Origin: Syntrophaceae bacterium UBA2280
GTDB taxonomy: Bacteria > Desulfobacterota > Syntrophia > Syntrophales > Smithellaceae
Reading direction: 5' to 3'
NCBI GenBank assembly: GCA_002347685.1
Contig: DDWS01000006.1
Span: 1-54,036 of the forward strand
DNA: 54,036 bases
Shown: piece by piece, positions 10,107 through 18,858 of the stretch
Layout of the letters: every line of letters begins with the position of its first letter
Position numbering within the stretch: position 1 is the stretch's first letter
The notes under the pieces: generated by a model
What the model saw: the letters and a program-made list of their open reading frames with translations, nothing else
Databases searched by the model: none
Told to the model about the DNA's origin: nothing
Made by a program: the position numbers and the translations under genes

Positions 10107-11184
10107 TTTCCTTTAAGTCGAAAAGCGACAACTGATCCGCAGCGCTTTGACCATGAAATCCGGACAGGCTGATGCCGATCAGTCTTACCGGATGGGAACG
10201 GCTCCAGTTTTGTTCAAGCAGACTGTAGCCGGCCTGATAGATGTCCCTGGTGGTGAAGGTTTCCGGAATGGTTGCCTGCCTGGTGACGACCCTGAAATCA
10301 GAATATTTCAAGGTGATATGGACCGTGCGGCCTTTTTTGCCATGGCTTCTGGCCGTCATGCCGATATCATCGGCCAGCTCCATTAAAACCCGTCTTGCTT
10401 TTTCGATGTCGGATACATCTTCCGGCAGGGTTGTGGAACGCCCGATGGACTTGATGTCATCCGTCGTGCGGGCAACCACAGCGCAGGGGTCGATCCCGTT
10501 GGCGTGCCGATGGATGACCCTGCCACCCTCCCCCAATGCCCCGGAAAGCAGGTTGATGTCAAATTTCGCAAGGTCCCCGATCGTTTTTATCCCCATCCGT
10601 CCAAGCTTTTCGGCGGTTTTTGCCCCGATGCCGTACATGTCTTTCACCGGAAGCGGCCAGAGCTTTATCGGGATATCAGATTCCCGCAATTCGGTAATGC
10701 CGAGAGGCTTTTTCATTTCCGCGGCCATTTTTGCAAGAAACTTGTTTTCAGCAATCCCGATGGAGCACCAAAGCCCGAGACGGTTTTTGATTTCCTCCAT
10801 GATATGTTTTGCCGCCTGCCCGGGATTGCCGAACAGGCCTTCGCCACCGGTCATGTCAAGCCAGGCCTCATCGATGCTGTTTTGTTCCAGGATCGGTGTA
10901 AAGCCGGCCAGCAGATCCATGACCTCTTGAGATTTCTGCTGATAGAAATGATGATCCGGCGGAACCAGGATCAGCCCGGGGCAGCGCTTCAAGGCATCAT
11001 GGAAAACCATGGCCGTTCTGACGCCGTGCGAGCGTGCCTCATAATTTGCAGCAAGAATGATCCCGGAACGCTTCTTCGGATCACCGGCCACAGCAGCCGG
11101 CACGCCGATGAGCGAATCATTCCTTGTCATCTCACAACTGATGAAAAAGGCATTCATGTCAACTAAAAAAATCACTTTCGGCAT
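9985..11184 (-). CDS. dinB: DNA polymerase IV (Y-family)
   Basis: A 399-residue translesion polymerase. Visible features: catalytic Asp in FLVDMNAFFISCE, the YEARSHGVRTAM finger motif, NSIDEAWLDMTG with the second catalytic acidic pair, IGIAENKFLAKMAAEMKKPLG, helix-hairpin-helix MYGIGAKTAEKLGRMGI, and a little-finger domain. The C-terminal DQLSLF near residue 365 fits a beta-clamp binding motif. I start at 11184 (MPKVIFLVDMN); upstream codons are not conserved. No LexA-like box is obvious in the 80 bp upstream. Confidence 0.95.
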   Translation of the reverse strand: MPKVIFLVDMNAFFISCEMTRNDSLIGVPAAVAGDPKKRSGIILAANYEARSHGVRTAMVFHDALKRCPGLILVPPDHHFYQQKSQEVMDLLAGFTPILEQNSIDEAWLDMTGGEGLFGNPGQAAKHIMEEIKNRLGLWCSIGIAENKFLAKMAAEMKKPLGITELRESDIPIKLWPLPVKDMYGIGAKTAEKLGRMGIKTIGDLAKFDINLLSGALGEGGRVIHRHANGIDPCAVVARTTDDIKSIGRSTTLPEDVSDIEKARRVLMELADDIGMTARSHGKKGRTVHITLKYSDFRVVTRQATIPETFTTRDIYQAGYSLLEQNWSRSHPVRLIGISLSGFHGQSAADQLSLFDLKEITVTNDKNERIDNAMDKIRSRHGTGKITFAALVGKEKDGH

Positions 11185-11615
11185 GGGACACTTCTTTTCG
11201 TTTTTTAACCAGGCTTTACGAATCCTGATCCTGGAGTTGGGCAAAGGTAGCACTTTCACCGGGACTTGAGAAGGGGGCAGAAAAGGGAGGTGTCATATTT
11301 TGTTTGGTTATTTCTCTTGACAGGGGGCCTTTGACTGGGTGATAATTCCGGACAATCGATTCCCTCACTGCGGATCGCAACGCTCTCCGACCCATGAACA
11401 TTCCCGGTTCTTCCGCAATCCGCTTGATGCCCGTTAGTTTTTTTACATTTGACTCAACTTGCACCTGATAGGGGGATAGGCCATTGAGCAGCATCTTATC
11501 ATTCGGCGTTTGAGGCGCGGATGTCAGCCACGCATCACGCCACCCTCTGTGATTCAGGAATGATACGCAGCCCATAGCTCACAGGCGGCGTGAACGACTT
11601 AAGAGAGGCTTGCCT
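11185..11615. other. Intergenic region without a convincing gene
   Basis: This 430-bp gap lies between the divergent dinB and DUF3014 genes. A minus-strand frame of 119 codons (11216-11575) exists, but its product resembles nothing I know and it has no ribosome site. It could be a gene remnant. An AGAGAGG ribosome site at its right edge belongs to DUF3014. Confidence 0.5.
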
Positions 11616-12431
11616 ATGAAAACAATCATCATCACCATTGTCACGGCCCTTGTGCTGGTCGCGGGCACGGCTGCTTTCCTGTACTGGCGGTCGATCCCCG
11701 AACCACAACCGGTGCAGGCACCGACTGCCCCGGTTGTTCCTGCTGACGACATATCGATGCAACAGGAAATGATCGAACCAACCCCGGAAACACCCGCGCC
11801 ACCCGAGCCGCCCGCACTGCCGGCACTGTCCGAAAGCGACAGTTATATGTGGGATGCTTTGGCGGGCCTGATCAACAACGAATCATGGATGAAACTATTC
11901 CTTCCGGCGCATCTGATCCAGAAAATGGTTGCCACAATTGATAACCTTCCTCGAAAGCATCTGCCGAGAAACATCGTTTTCGTGAAGCGCCTGCGTGGTC
12001 CGTTTATGGTTGAAGGACCGGAAGGCAACTATAACATCAGCCCGAACAATGCGGCGCGCTACGCTGTTTATGTCAAAATCGCCGAGTCGATAGATGCCCG
12101 AAAACTGGTGGATGCATACGTTCATCTCTATCCCCTGTTTCAGGAAGCCTATAAAGAACTGGGGTATCCCGACAAATATTTTAACGACCGCCTGTTGGCG
12201 GTCATTGACAATCTGCTGGCTGCGCCGGATGTCAAAGACCCCGTCTGGCTGCGTCAGCCCAATGTGATGTATTTATATGCCGATCCTGATCTGGAAGCTA
12301 GCTCAGCCGGGCAAAAGATTCTCATGCGGATGGGCAGCGCAAACGCGGCCGTCGTAAAATCAAAGCTTCGTGACATCAAACAGATCATTATGCTCCGCAT
12401 GACCGAAAAGCAGATCGGAGCAACCCCGTAA
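11616..12431 (+). CDS. DUF3014 membrane-anchored protein
   Basis: A 271-residue protein: one N-terminal transmembrane helix (residues 3-24), a Pro/Glu-rich linker (28-70), then the DUF3014 domain (LRGPFMVEG, ISPNNAARYAVYV, LYPLFQEAYKELGYPDKYFNDRLLAVIDNLL, LEASSAGQKILMRMG). Orientation suggests the domain is periplasmic. The function of DUF3014 is not known. Start at ATG 11616 is supported by AGAGAGG 7 bp upstream; an in-frame TTG at 11610 is less likely. Confidence 0.88.
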   Translation: MKTIIITIVTALVLVAGTAAFLYWRSIPEPQPVQAPTAPVVPADDISMQQEMIEPTPETPAPPEPPALPALSESDSYMWDALAGLINNESWMKLFLPAHLIQKMVATIDNLPRKHLPRNIVFVKRLRGPFMVEGPEGNYNISPNNAARYAVYVKIAESIDARKLVDAYVHLYPLFQEAYKELGYPDKYFNDRLLAVIDNLLAAPDVKDPVWLRQPNVMYLYADPDLEASSAGQKILMRMGSANAAVVKSKLRDIKQIIMLRMTEKQIGATP

Positions 12432-12753
12432 AGCGTCGGCTAAAACAGAAAAAAGTTCCATGTTTTCACATGTCGCCCTATCGAATAAATGATCCATGCC
12501 CTGATCATTATTTTTGGCATCTTAAACAGGCTTGAATATTCTGGCTTTTGGTTTCCAGGGTTGGAGATATTCATCGGGCAACCAATGGAAAATTTTTTCA
12601 AGGAATCGCTTTACAAATGATTCTTTTCCGTTTATGTATCACCCGATTTTCATGCACTTGAAAAAATGATGCCGGCAGGGATGATCGCGTCCGGAGAACG
12701 AATAACAACACAGCAACACAGCAGCACTGCATAAAGATGATAGGAGATTGACG
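12432..12753. other. Intergenic region, no gene seen
   Basis: A 320-bp AT-richer stretch. I see no RNA gene or terminator. A short repetitive patch (aacacagc repeated) lies at about 12705-12725, and a TAGGAGA ribosome site for the next gene at 12741-12747. Confidence 0.5.
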
Positions 12754-13029
12754 ATGCCTGACTACAGGGTGAAAATCAGCGAAACGGTCGATGATGAACT
12801 GGAACATCATCACTACTTAATCACTGCCAAAGACGAAAAAGAGGCAAAAAAATCCGCATTGAAGTTTATGGAGCACTTCATTGACGATGACGATGAACCG
12901 GAAACCATCGAAAATGGATATTCGTTCTACAACAAGGCGGTGATGGTTCGACTCGAGTCCATCAAAGAGACGACGAAGGAGCAGTTCAAGGATTTTCTTC
13001 TGAAAATCCACACCATCGATATGACTTGA
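12754..13029 (+). CDS. Small acidic protein, unknown
   Basis: A 91-residue, strongly charged protein with an Asp/Glu patch (HFIDDDDEPE, near residues 45-54) and a lysine-rich segment before it. No signal peptide and no membrane helix. I do not recognise the family. The TAGGAGA site 6 bp before the ATG makes expression likely. It converges with the LivK-type gene that ends at 13184. Confidence 0.65.
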   Translation: MPDYRVKISETVDDELEHHHYLITAKDEKEAKKSALKFMEHFIDDDDEPETIENGYSFYNKAVMVRLESIKETTKEQFKDFLLKIHTIDMT

Positions 13030-13183
13030 GCCCGGGAAATTCGCAAGTACCGGCAAAGCTCATCGTCACATTCTTTTCGGATGGGCGAGAAACCCTATGC
13101 CCCGGGAGGGGGCAGGGCGCAGCACTTAAATAAAAAGCGCCGCACCCTGCTGCTTCAATGGAAGGAAGCTCTGAAAGGGGACT

Positions 13184-14383
13184 CTATTTTCTGGAAGAAT
13201 CATTAGGCTGGGTCCAATCCTGAAGCACGATGACCTCGCCTTTGGGCCCGCACTGCCAGATTCGGATCGCCTTCGGAGGCTGATGATTCGTGCTTGTCCA
13301 TGTAATTTCCGAACCAATGCCTTTGAACCCGGTTATCTTGTCCAACTCGTTTTTGAGAGCCTCCGTGCTCAGATCCCTGCCGACTTTTTTCAGCGCATAC
13401 ACCAGAGGTTCGGCCACATAAATGCCGGCCCCGAAAAAAATCCCCCATCGTTCGTTTGGCGCCAGCCTTTTTGCCGCATCGTAATATTTCTTGATCACCG
13501 GTATGCTCATGTCGAAGATATCTTCCGAAAACGCGGTGGTCATAACCCCTTCCCTGGCCCATAATCCATCGGTGATCTGGTTCATCAGGCCGTAGTCGTT
13601 GAGGTTGTAGGAATGAAACCACTGGGGACGAAATCCCACGGAAACGGCGTTTCTCAAAGCAACGGCCGCCTGTGTGGGACCGACATAGCAAACCACGACA
13701 TCGACGCCTGCCGACTTGAGCCTGGCGACCTGTGAGGACAGATCCCTTTCGATCGGCTCGACGGGAAGCGCAACGGCAAGCTCCATACCGTAGGTTTTTA
13801 AAAGCCGGCCAAACTCCGCGAGAGGCTCAAGACCATAATCGTCATTCTGGTAAAGCATGCCGATCTTTTTGAATTTTTTGGTTTCAACAAGAAACTTTGC
13901 CACAACTTTTGCTTCAGAATCATAGTCCGGCCACATGCTCCACAGATAAGGGTTGTGAGGTTCACGAAGAGAACGGGCTCCCGAAGTTACGCCCACCCAG
14001 ATAATCTTGTTTTGCAGAAGATATCTCCTTACAGCAAGACCGGACGCCGTGCCCACGCCCCCTACTACGGCGATGACGCCCTGACGGTCAACCAGGTCTC
14101 TGACCGCGGCCATGGTCTGGGAGGGATTGAATTGATCGTCACGAATGAAATAGCGGATTTGCCTGCCATGAATGCCGCCTTCTTCATTCGCTATGTCAAA
14201 AACGAGTTTGCTGCCGCGGGCGACTGCGCCCCAGGGTGCGGCCGGACCCGTCTGCGGTCCCCATTGTCCGATTCGGATTTCCTTGTCGTCAAAGCCTCTC
14301 TTTTGTGCGTGCCCTTCCGGAGCAGCTAGAAAAACGGCTAACAAAGGAACGAGCATTGCTACAAGTATTTTACTGATACGCAT
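13184..14383 (-). CDS. LivK-type periplasmic solute-binding protein (paralogue A)
   Basis: A 399-residue type-1 periplasmic binding protein (Peripla_BP_6 / branched-chain amino-acid type). Residues 1-25 form a signal peptide (cleavage probably after GHA). The mature part has IRIGQWGPQTGPAAPWGAVARG, VDRQGVIAVVGGVGTASGLA and KIGMLYQNDDYG. Start at 14383 is set by AAAGGGG and the signal peptide. No permease or ATPase gene is near; instead it follows an SDR and a thiolase, so the ligand may be a carboxylic or aromatic acid rather than leucine (inference). A close paralogue lies at 26048. Confidence 0.9.
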   Translation of the reverse strand: MRISKILVAMLVPLLAVFLAAPEGHAQKRGFDDKEIRIGQWGPQTGPAAPWGAVARGSKLVFDIANEEGGIHGRQIRYFIRDDQFNPSQTMAAVRDLVDRQGVIAVVGGVGTASGLAVRRYLLQNKIIWVGVTSGARSLREPHNPYLWSMWPDYDSEAKVVAKFLVETKKFKKIGMLYQNDDYGLEPLAEFGRLLKTYGMELAVALPVEPIERDLSSQVARLKSAGVDVVVCYVGPTQAAVALRNAVSVGFRPQWFHSYNLNDYGLMNQITDGLWAREGVMTTAFSEDIFDMSIPVIKKYYDAAKRLAPNERWGIFFGAGIYVAEPLVYALKKVGRDLSTEALKNELDKITGFKGIGSEITWTSTNHQPPKAIRIWQCGPKGEVIVLQDWTQPNDSSRK

Positions 14384-14592
14384 AAGATTTCCCCTTTCAC
14401 GAAAAACTTTTTTGTTGAACATGCCAATAAGGCATGCTGCTGTCATCGGTATGGAACAAAGGACTCCTTTATCCAAAAAAGTCGCTTCACTTCAGAGATG
14501 AATATCGGTGGGCTTTCCCGTGGCACAACCCGCCGCCGCTACCGGCAGGACCCCCTTATTCGAGGGGCATCCTCCGTTGATACCCTGTTTCA

Positions 14593-15888
14593 CTAATCCG
14601 CTCTGCGCAGAATGTGGACCCCCAGAGCCGCTTCTTCAACACCGATCAGCCCGCCGCCGTTGACATTCATGCCGGTTCTGGCCCCTTTGACCTGCCGCTG
14701 CCCCGCGCGCCCCCGAAGCTGGGCCGCCAGTTCGTACACCTGGGCAAGGCCGGTGCAGCCGACAGGATGTCCCCTCGATATCAGGCCGCCGCTGACATTG
14801 GTGGGCAATTCCCCCCCCAGAGCGGTTGCACCTGAAGAGCAGTAAGCACCGGCATCTTCCGCCCTGCAAAAACCGGTTTGAGCCGTCTGGTAGATTTCTC
14901 CAAAGGAAGTCGCATCATGAAGCTCAAGAACATCGACATTCGCAGGCTTTATTCCTGCCATACGAAACGCGATCTGTGCGCCTCTGCCTGAGATATCCTG
15001 ATCATAGTCGCCCCGTGCGCGTCCGGAGACCAGCACCGACGCGAGAACCTGGATCGGATCCTTTATTTCCTTGTGTTCCCTGAGGTATTTTTCGGAACAG
15101 ACAATGGCCGCCGCACAGCCCTCTCCCGTAGGCGCACACATCGGACGGGTCAGAGGGTATGTAACGGGCTTGTCGGCCATGACTTCTTCCCAGGATATTT
15201 CCTTGCGATACTGGGCCTTGGGATTCATCGTGCTGTGGTGGTGCGTCTTGGAGCAGACCCTCGCGATCTGTTCCTGGGTGTATCCGTATTTCTTCATGAC
15301 CTTGATGGCCTTCACGGCGTAGTAATCCATAAAAGGACTCCGGTCTCCCCCGACATTGGTTTCCTCGTAAGGAATCCCGAGAACTTCCGATTTCTCTTTC
15401 CGCCACTTTTCTATGTATTGCTTCTTCCGGTCCGGCTCGCTCCCGATCCAGAATGAGGAAAGCGTCATGTACGGCAGCGCGGCCACAATCTCCGGAAGGT
15501 CTTCTAAGGTATTCAGATCAGGCAGCACCTTCTCAATGCCTACGGCAAGCGCCAGATCGGACGCACCCGCCTGCACATAATGGATGGCCTGGTTCAAGGC
15601 CGTGGAAGCCGTAGCGCAAGCGTTCTCGACATTTACGACGGGCATGCTCTCAAACCCGAGCCGCCGCAGGATCACCTGGCCCCGGATGCAGTGCTGGCTG
15701 GTAAGCATCCCCTGGGCGCAACTGCCGTACCAGATACCGCCGATGGCGTCCTTATCGCCTTCGTAGCTCAGGGCGGCGTCCTCCATGGCTTCGGAAACGG
15801 CCATGTTGGACAGGTGTTCATAAGAACCGCCGTCCTGCTTGACAATCGGGGTCATGCCCACCCCGATGATATAGACTCTGTCTTTCAT
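14593..15888 (-). CDS. SCP-x/lipid-transfer-type thiolase (paralogue A)
   Basis: A 431-residue thiolase-superfamily protein. Cys91 (NACATASTAL) is the acyl-carrying nucleophile. HDATSFGEI and SRGHPVGCTG give the expected histidines. Near the C-terminus the usual second cysteine loop (CGGG) is replaced by NGGG, as in SCP-x and archaeal acetoacetyl-CoA thiolase relatives. Such enzymes cleave beta-ketoacyl-CoA, often of branched or cyclic acyl chains. Archaeal relatives work with a DUF35 partner, but none is encoded here. It is 52 bp downstream of the SDR. Start 15888 has GGGGGA upstream. Confidence 0.88.
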   Translation of the reverse strand: MKDRVYIIGVGMTPIVKQDGGSYEHLSNMAVSEAMEDAALSYEGDKDAIGGIWYGSCAQGMLTSQHCIRGQVILRRLGFESMPVVNVENACATASTALNQAIHYVQAGASDLALAVGIEKVLPDLNTLEDLPEIVAALPYMTLSSFWIGSEPDRKKQYIEKWRKEKSEVLGIPYEETNVGGDRSPFMDYYAVKAIKVMKKYGYTQEQIARVCSKTHHHSTMNPKAQYRKEISWEEVMADKPVTYPLTRPMCAPTGEGCAAAIVCSEKYLREHKEIKDPIQVLASVLVSGRARGDYDQDISGRGAQIAFRMAGIKPANVDVLELHDATSFGEIYQTAQTGFCRAEDAGAYCSSGATALGGELPTNVSGGLISRGHPVGCTGLAQVYELAAQLRGRAGQRQVKGARTGMNVNGGGLIGVEEAALGVHILRRAD

Positions 15889-15940
15889 AAATCCCCCTGC
15901 CATTGTTTCAGATGATGATCATTATGGATCCCGGTACCTG

Positions 15941-16855
15941 TCATTTTTCAACCAGACAAGACAATATCTGCAAAACATTTTCAGTCGCATTATCGTAATA
16001 ACGTGCATCTTTCATGGAGATGATTTCGGAAAACCGCTCGGCAATGAGTTCCGCCGTGACGGCTGTACCGGTGTCGAAGCTCACACCTCTTCCCTCGCTG
16101 ATCTGCACGCTTGCATAGTAGCCACCCCCGGCAGACAGAATTCTCCCCGTGGCCCGGCATTGATCTGAGACGAGATAAAGGGCCATGGCGGAAACCCGTT
16201 CGGGCTTAATCCTGTCTGAAATCTCCTGCGGGAAAGTCCCGCCTGCCATACCCGTGGCGGCAATGGGGGCAATCGTGTTGACAGTGATATTGTATTTAGC
16301 CCCTTCGAGTTTCAGGGCATTCATAAATCCGACAAGGCCAAGCTTGGCCGCCGCGTAATTGGTCTGCCCGAAATTGCCGTATAGACCGGCCGTGGAAGTG
16401 GTCAGAAGAATTCTTCCGTAATTTGCTTTTTGCATGAAAGGGAAAGCCGCCTTCGTCAGATAGACGCTTCCGAAAAGATGAACCCGCAGCACATCTTCGA
16501 AATCGTTCAGGGACATTTTGAGAAAGCTCTTGTCCCTGAGAATCCCTGCATTGTTGATGAGGATGTCGAGACGTCCGAAGTGGTCCATGGCGGCGGCGGC
16601 GATTTTCCCTGCGGCATCCGGATCCGCCACACTGTCGCAATTGTGCACGGCGCATCCACCCTGCTGACGGATTTCTTCCGCCACCTTCAGGGCGCTTGAC
16701 GTCGAGTCAGGCAAAATACCGGGATCGTTGACCACCACCCGCGCTCCGCGGGCGGCAAGTTCCAGTGCGTACGCTCTGCCGAGTCCTGCTCCGGCACCGG
16801 TCACAATCGCAACGCGTTCTTTGAAATGAATTGTAATTTTTCTTCTCCTTCTCAT
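15941..16855 (-). CDS. MFE-2-like short-chain dehydrogenase (3-hydroxyacyl-CoA dehydrogenase type)
   Basis: A 304-residue classical SDR with N-terminal TGAGAGLG cofactor motif, NNAG, catalytic Ser in TTSTAGLYG, and YAAAKLGLVG with the Tyr/Lys pair. The phrase GRAYALELAARGARVVVND and the C-terminal extension are typical of the dehydrogenase part of multifunctional enzyme 2 (HSD17B4-like), which oxidises 3-hydroxyacyl-CoA. The annotated ATG has only a weak AGGA site. A much stronger AGAAGGAGAAG lies inside codons 2-5, so the true start may be further in. It is probably the first gene of the SDR-thiolase-binding protein operon. Confidence 0.88.
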   Translation of the reverse strand: MRRRRKITIHFKERVAIVTGAGAGLGRAYALELAARGARVVVNDPGILPDSTSSALKVAEEIRQQGGCAVHNCDSVADPDAAGKIAAAAMDHFGRLDILINNAGILRDKSFLKMSLNDFEDVLRVHLFGSVYLTKAAFPFMQKANYGRILLTTSTAGLYGNFGQTNYAAAKLGLVGFMNALKLEGAKYNITVNTIAPIAATGMAGGTFPQEISDRIKPERVSAMALYLVSDQCRATGRILSAGGGYYASVQISEGRGVSFDTGTAVTAELIAERFSEIISMKDARYYDNATENVLQILSCLVEK

Positions 16856-16954
16856 TGATTCCTAATTTCTTTATTGCAACGGGTATGCCGTATTTATAAA
16901 TACTAGGATTCATTGACTCTTTTAAAAAGCATGCCTCACAAAGCCACAAAACAT

Positions 16955-16990
16955 CTTGCTATTTGCAAAAATACCTTGCATATTGCAAAA
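16955..16990. promoter_or_regulatory. Paired TTGC-N5-GCAA half-sites, candidate activator binding sites
   Basis: Two similar inverted repeats, TTGC-TATTT-GCAA (16956-16968) and TTGC-ATATT-GCAA (16976-16988), each followed by an A run, start exactly 20 bp apart, about two helical turns. They lie between the divergent SDR operon and the sigma-54 activator gene. This geometry suits an enhancer bound by a dimeric regulator. The assignment to that regulator is inference. I found no clean -24/-12 promoter on either side. Confidence 0.45.
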
Positions 16991-17033
16991 AAATGTATTC
17001 CAGATTCTTTTCATGCAGGAGAAGGGGTCATCC

Positions 17034-18719
17034 ATGATCACAATAGAAGAACATTTCCTCAAGCAACTGGTCAATCCCGTCCTGATTGCTGACGGAGGCG
17101 GGAGCATCCTCATCACGAATGATCCGGCAGAATCAATGCTGCGCTCCGCGGGCCTGCGTTCCAATTGCGCCCTTTCAGAAATCGACCCCCATTTCGGTTC
17201 ACTAGAGCCCGTCGGGGCGCCAGGCAAAACGCGAAGTGTCAGGATCGGGAAAGCTTCCCGCCGCGTCAAGGTCTTTCCGGTCGGGCTGGAAGGAGGGAAA
17301 AACGGCCATCTGTACCTGTTCGATACGGCGGATATCCTGAAGATGACTGATTTCGACACCTTCCTGGATTACATCGACGTGGCGATCGGCATTGTGAACA
17401 AGGACGGGGTACTGGAGCACCTCAATGAAGCCATGTCCAAATATACCGGTGTCAATATGAAAGAATGGACCGGCAGAAATCTCAGCGAGCTCGTGGAAGA
17501 GCGGGCACTGCCGTACCCGGCTTCCTTGAACGCCCTCAGAGAAAAAAAGCCGGTGAACACAAACATCACCTATGGATCGGGAACCACCCTTCAGTACCGA
17601 AGCATGCTTTGTATGGACAACCGCGGGCAAATTCAGAAGATTATCATAACAGGACAGGATGTTACCCGGATGATTCAACTCGAAAGCGACTTGTCGAGTT
17701 CGGAGACGCTCAAGGACCAGTACTACAAACAACTCAACACGCTGGAAATCATTCTCGGGAGAGACCGGCTCGTCTATTCCAGTGAACCAATGAAGCGGGT
17801 AGCCCAGATCGCGGTCAAAGCGAGCAATTTTGATTCGCCGGTTTTCCTCTGGGGGGAGTCCGGGGTGGGAAAGGAAATGGTTGCGAAGCTCATCCACAAG
17901 TCGGGAACCAGAGCAGCGGGTCCGTTCGTCGGCGTCAACTGCTCGGCCATTCCTTCGGAACTCATGGAATCGGAATTCTTCGGGTACGAGGAGGGCGCTT
18001 TTACGGGGGCGAAAAGAGGGGGGCGAAAAGGCCTTTTTGATGAAGCGGAAAAGGGAACGCTGTTCCTCGATGAAATCAACCAGCTTTCCCTCGGAATGCA
18101 AAGCAAACTCCTGCGGGTTATTCAGGAAAATGAATACATGCGTGTGGGCTCCAATAAAACAATATCCACCAATGTAAGGATCATCGCCGCGACGAATCTT
18201 TCATGGGATCAACTCGCGGATGGGACGGAATTTAGACGCGACCTCTTTTACCGTTTGAGTGTCATTCCCATCAATATTCCGCCTCTGAGACAAAGACGCG
18301 AAGACATCCTGCCACTCATCTATTTCTTTTTGAAAAGACTTAACCTGAAATACAGCACCAGCATCAGGATCAACAACTCCCTGCTCCCCCGCTTCTATAA
18401 TTACGACTGGCCGGGCAATGTGCGTGAATTGAAAAATGTGATTGAACGGCTGCTTGTTGTCGCAAACACAGACGAGGTCGGCGATGCGGAATACGACCTG
18501 ATCAATCATCTGGAAACTAAAAAATCGCCGGACCACGATGAAGATATCTCCATCGCCCGCCTGATGCCGCTGAAGCAGGCAATGGAAAAAGTTGAAGAGA
18601 TCCTGTTCAAACGCGCCTATCAGGAATCCGGAAGCATTGAAAAGGCCGCCGAACTCCTGGACATCAACCCCTCTACGATATACAGAAGAATCAAGAAGGG
18701 GCGCGTTGAATTGAAATGA
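17034..18719 (+). CDS. PAS-domain sigma-54-dependent transcriptional activator
   Basis: A 561-residue enhancer-binding protein. Residues 1-105 form a PAS-like input, 106-215 a second PAS domain (DYIDVAIGIVNKDGVLEHLN), 240-480 the AAA+ core and 505-561 a Fis-type helix-turn-helix. The core shows Walker A GESGVGKE (274-281), the sigma-54 contact loop GAFTGA (321-326), Walker B GTLFLDEI and RRDLFYRL (401-408). It is therefore a competent sigma-54 activator. Start 17034 is set by GGAGAAGGGG. Divergence from the SDR-thiolase operon suggests it controls that operon in response to a small ligand. Confidence 0.93.
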   Translation: MITIEEHFLKQLVNPVLIADGGGSILITNDPAESMLRSAGLRSNCALSEIDPHFGSLEPVGAPGKTRSVRIGKASRRVKVFPVGLEGGKNGHLYLFDTADILKMTDFDTFLDYIDVAIGIVNKDGVLEHLNEAMSKYTGVNMKEWTGRNLSELVEERALPYPASLNALREKKPVNTNITYGSGTTLQYRSMLCMDNRGQIQKIIITGQDVTRMIQLESDLSSSETLKDQYYKQLNTLEIILGRDRLVYSSEPMKRVAQIAVKASNFDSPVFLWGESGVGKEMVAKLIHKSGTRAAGPFVGVNCSAIPSELMESEFFGYEEGAFTGAKRGGRKGLFDEAEKGTLFLDEINQLSLGMQSKLLRVIQENEYMRVGSNKTISTNVRIIAATNLSWDQLADGTEFRRDLFYRLSVIPINIPPLRQRREDILPLIYFFLKRLNLKYSTSIRINNSLLPRFYNYDWPGNVRELKNVIERLLVVANTDEVGDAEYDLINHLETKKSPDHDEDISIARLMPLKQAMEKVEEILFKRAYQESGSIEKAAELLDINPSTIYRRIKKGRVELK

Positions 18720-18731
18720 AAATCCTTATTA

Positions 18732-18765
18732 TAAAAAAATACTCCCGGATTTGATGAAGCCGGGG
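18732..18765 (-). terminator. Weak terminator for the AOR-ADH gene
   Basis: Read on the minus strand, CCGGG and CCCGG arms (18760-18764 with 18744-18748, 11-nt loop) are followed by agtattttttt. The stem is short, so efficiency is uncertain. Confidence 0.4.
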
Positions 18766-18858
18766 AAGAATGCCTTCCTTAAAAGTCGAAGGGACATATC
18801 CCACGACAGACCATCTTTGTTTCCAATCGCACCTGTCATCGTCTGGTTGAGGCGCCGC

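Noticed and set aside
11216..11575. 119-codon minus-strand frame upstream of dinB
   Set aside because: No ribosome site, no recognised relative and no clear codon bias. I list the region as a gap instead.
13108..13152. GC-rich imperfect hairpin between convergent genes
   Set aside because: Arms gcaggg/ccctgc are short, several mismatches follow, and there is no T run. It may be a terminator but is not supported well enough.
14510..14540. TGGCAC motif as a possible sigma-54 promoter near the thiolase end
   Set aside because: The GC element at -12 is not at the required distance, and it points the wrong way for the operon.
16911..16945. TGGC...GCATGC on the minus strand as a sigma-54 promoter for the SDR operon
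   Set aside because: The GG-to-GC spacing is 9 bp rather than 10, and the flanking bases do not fit.
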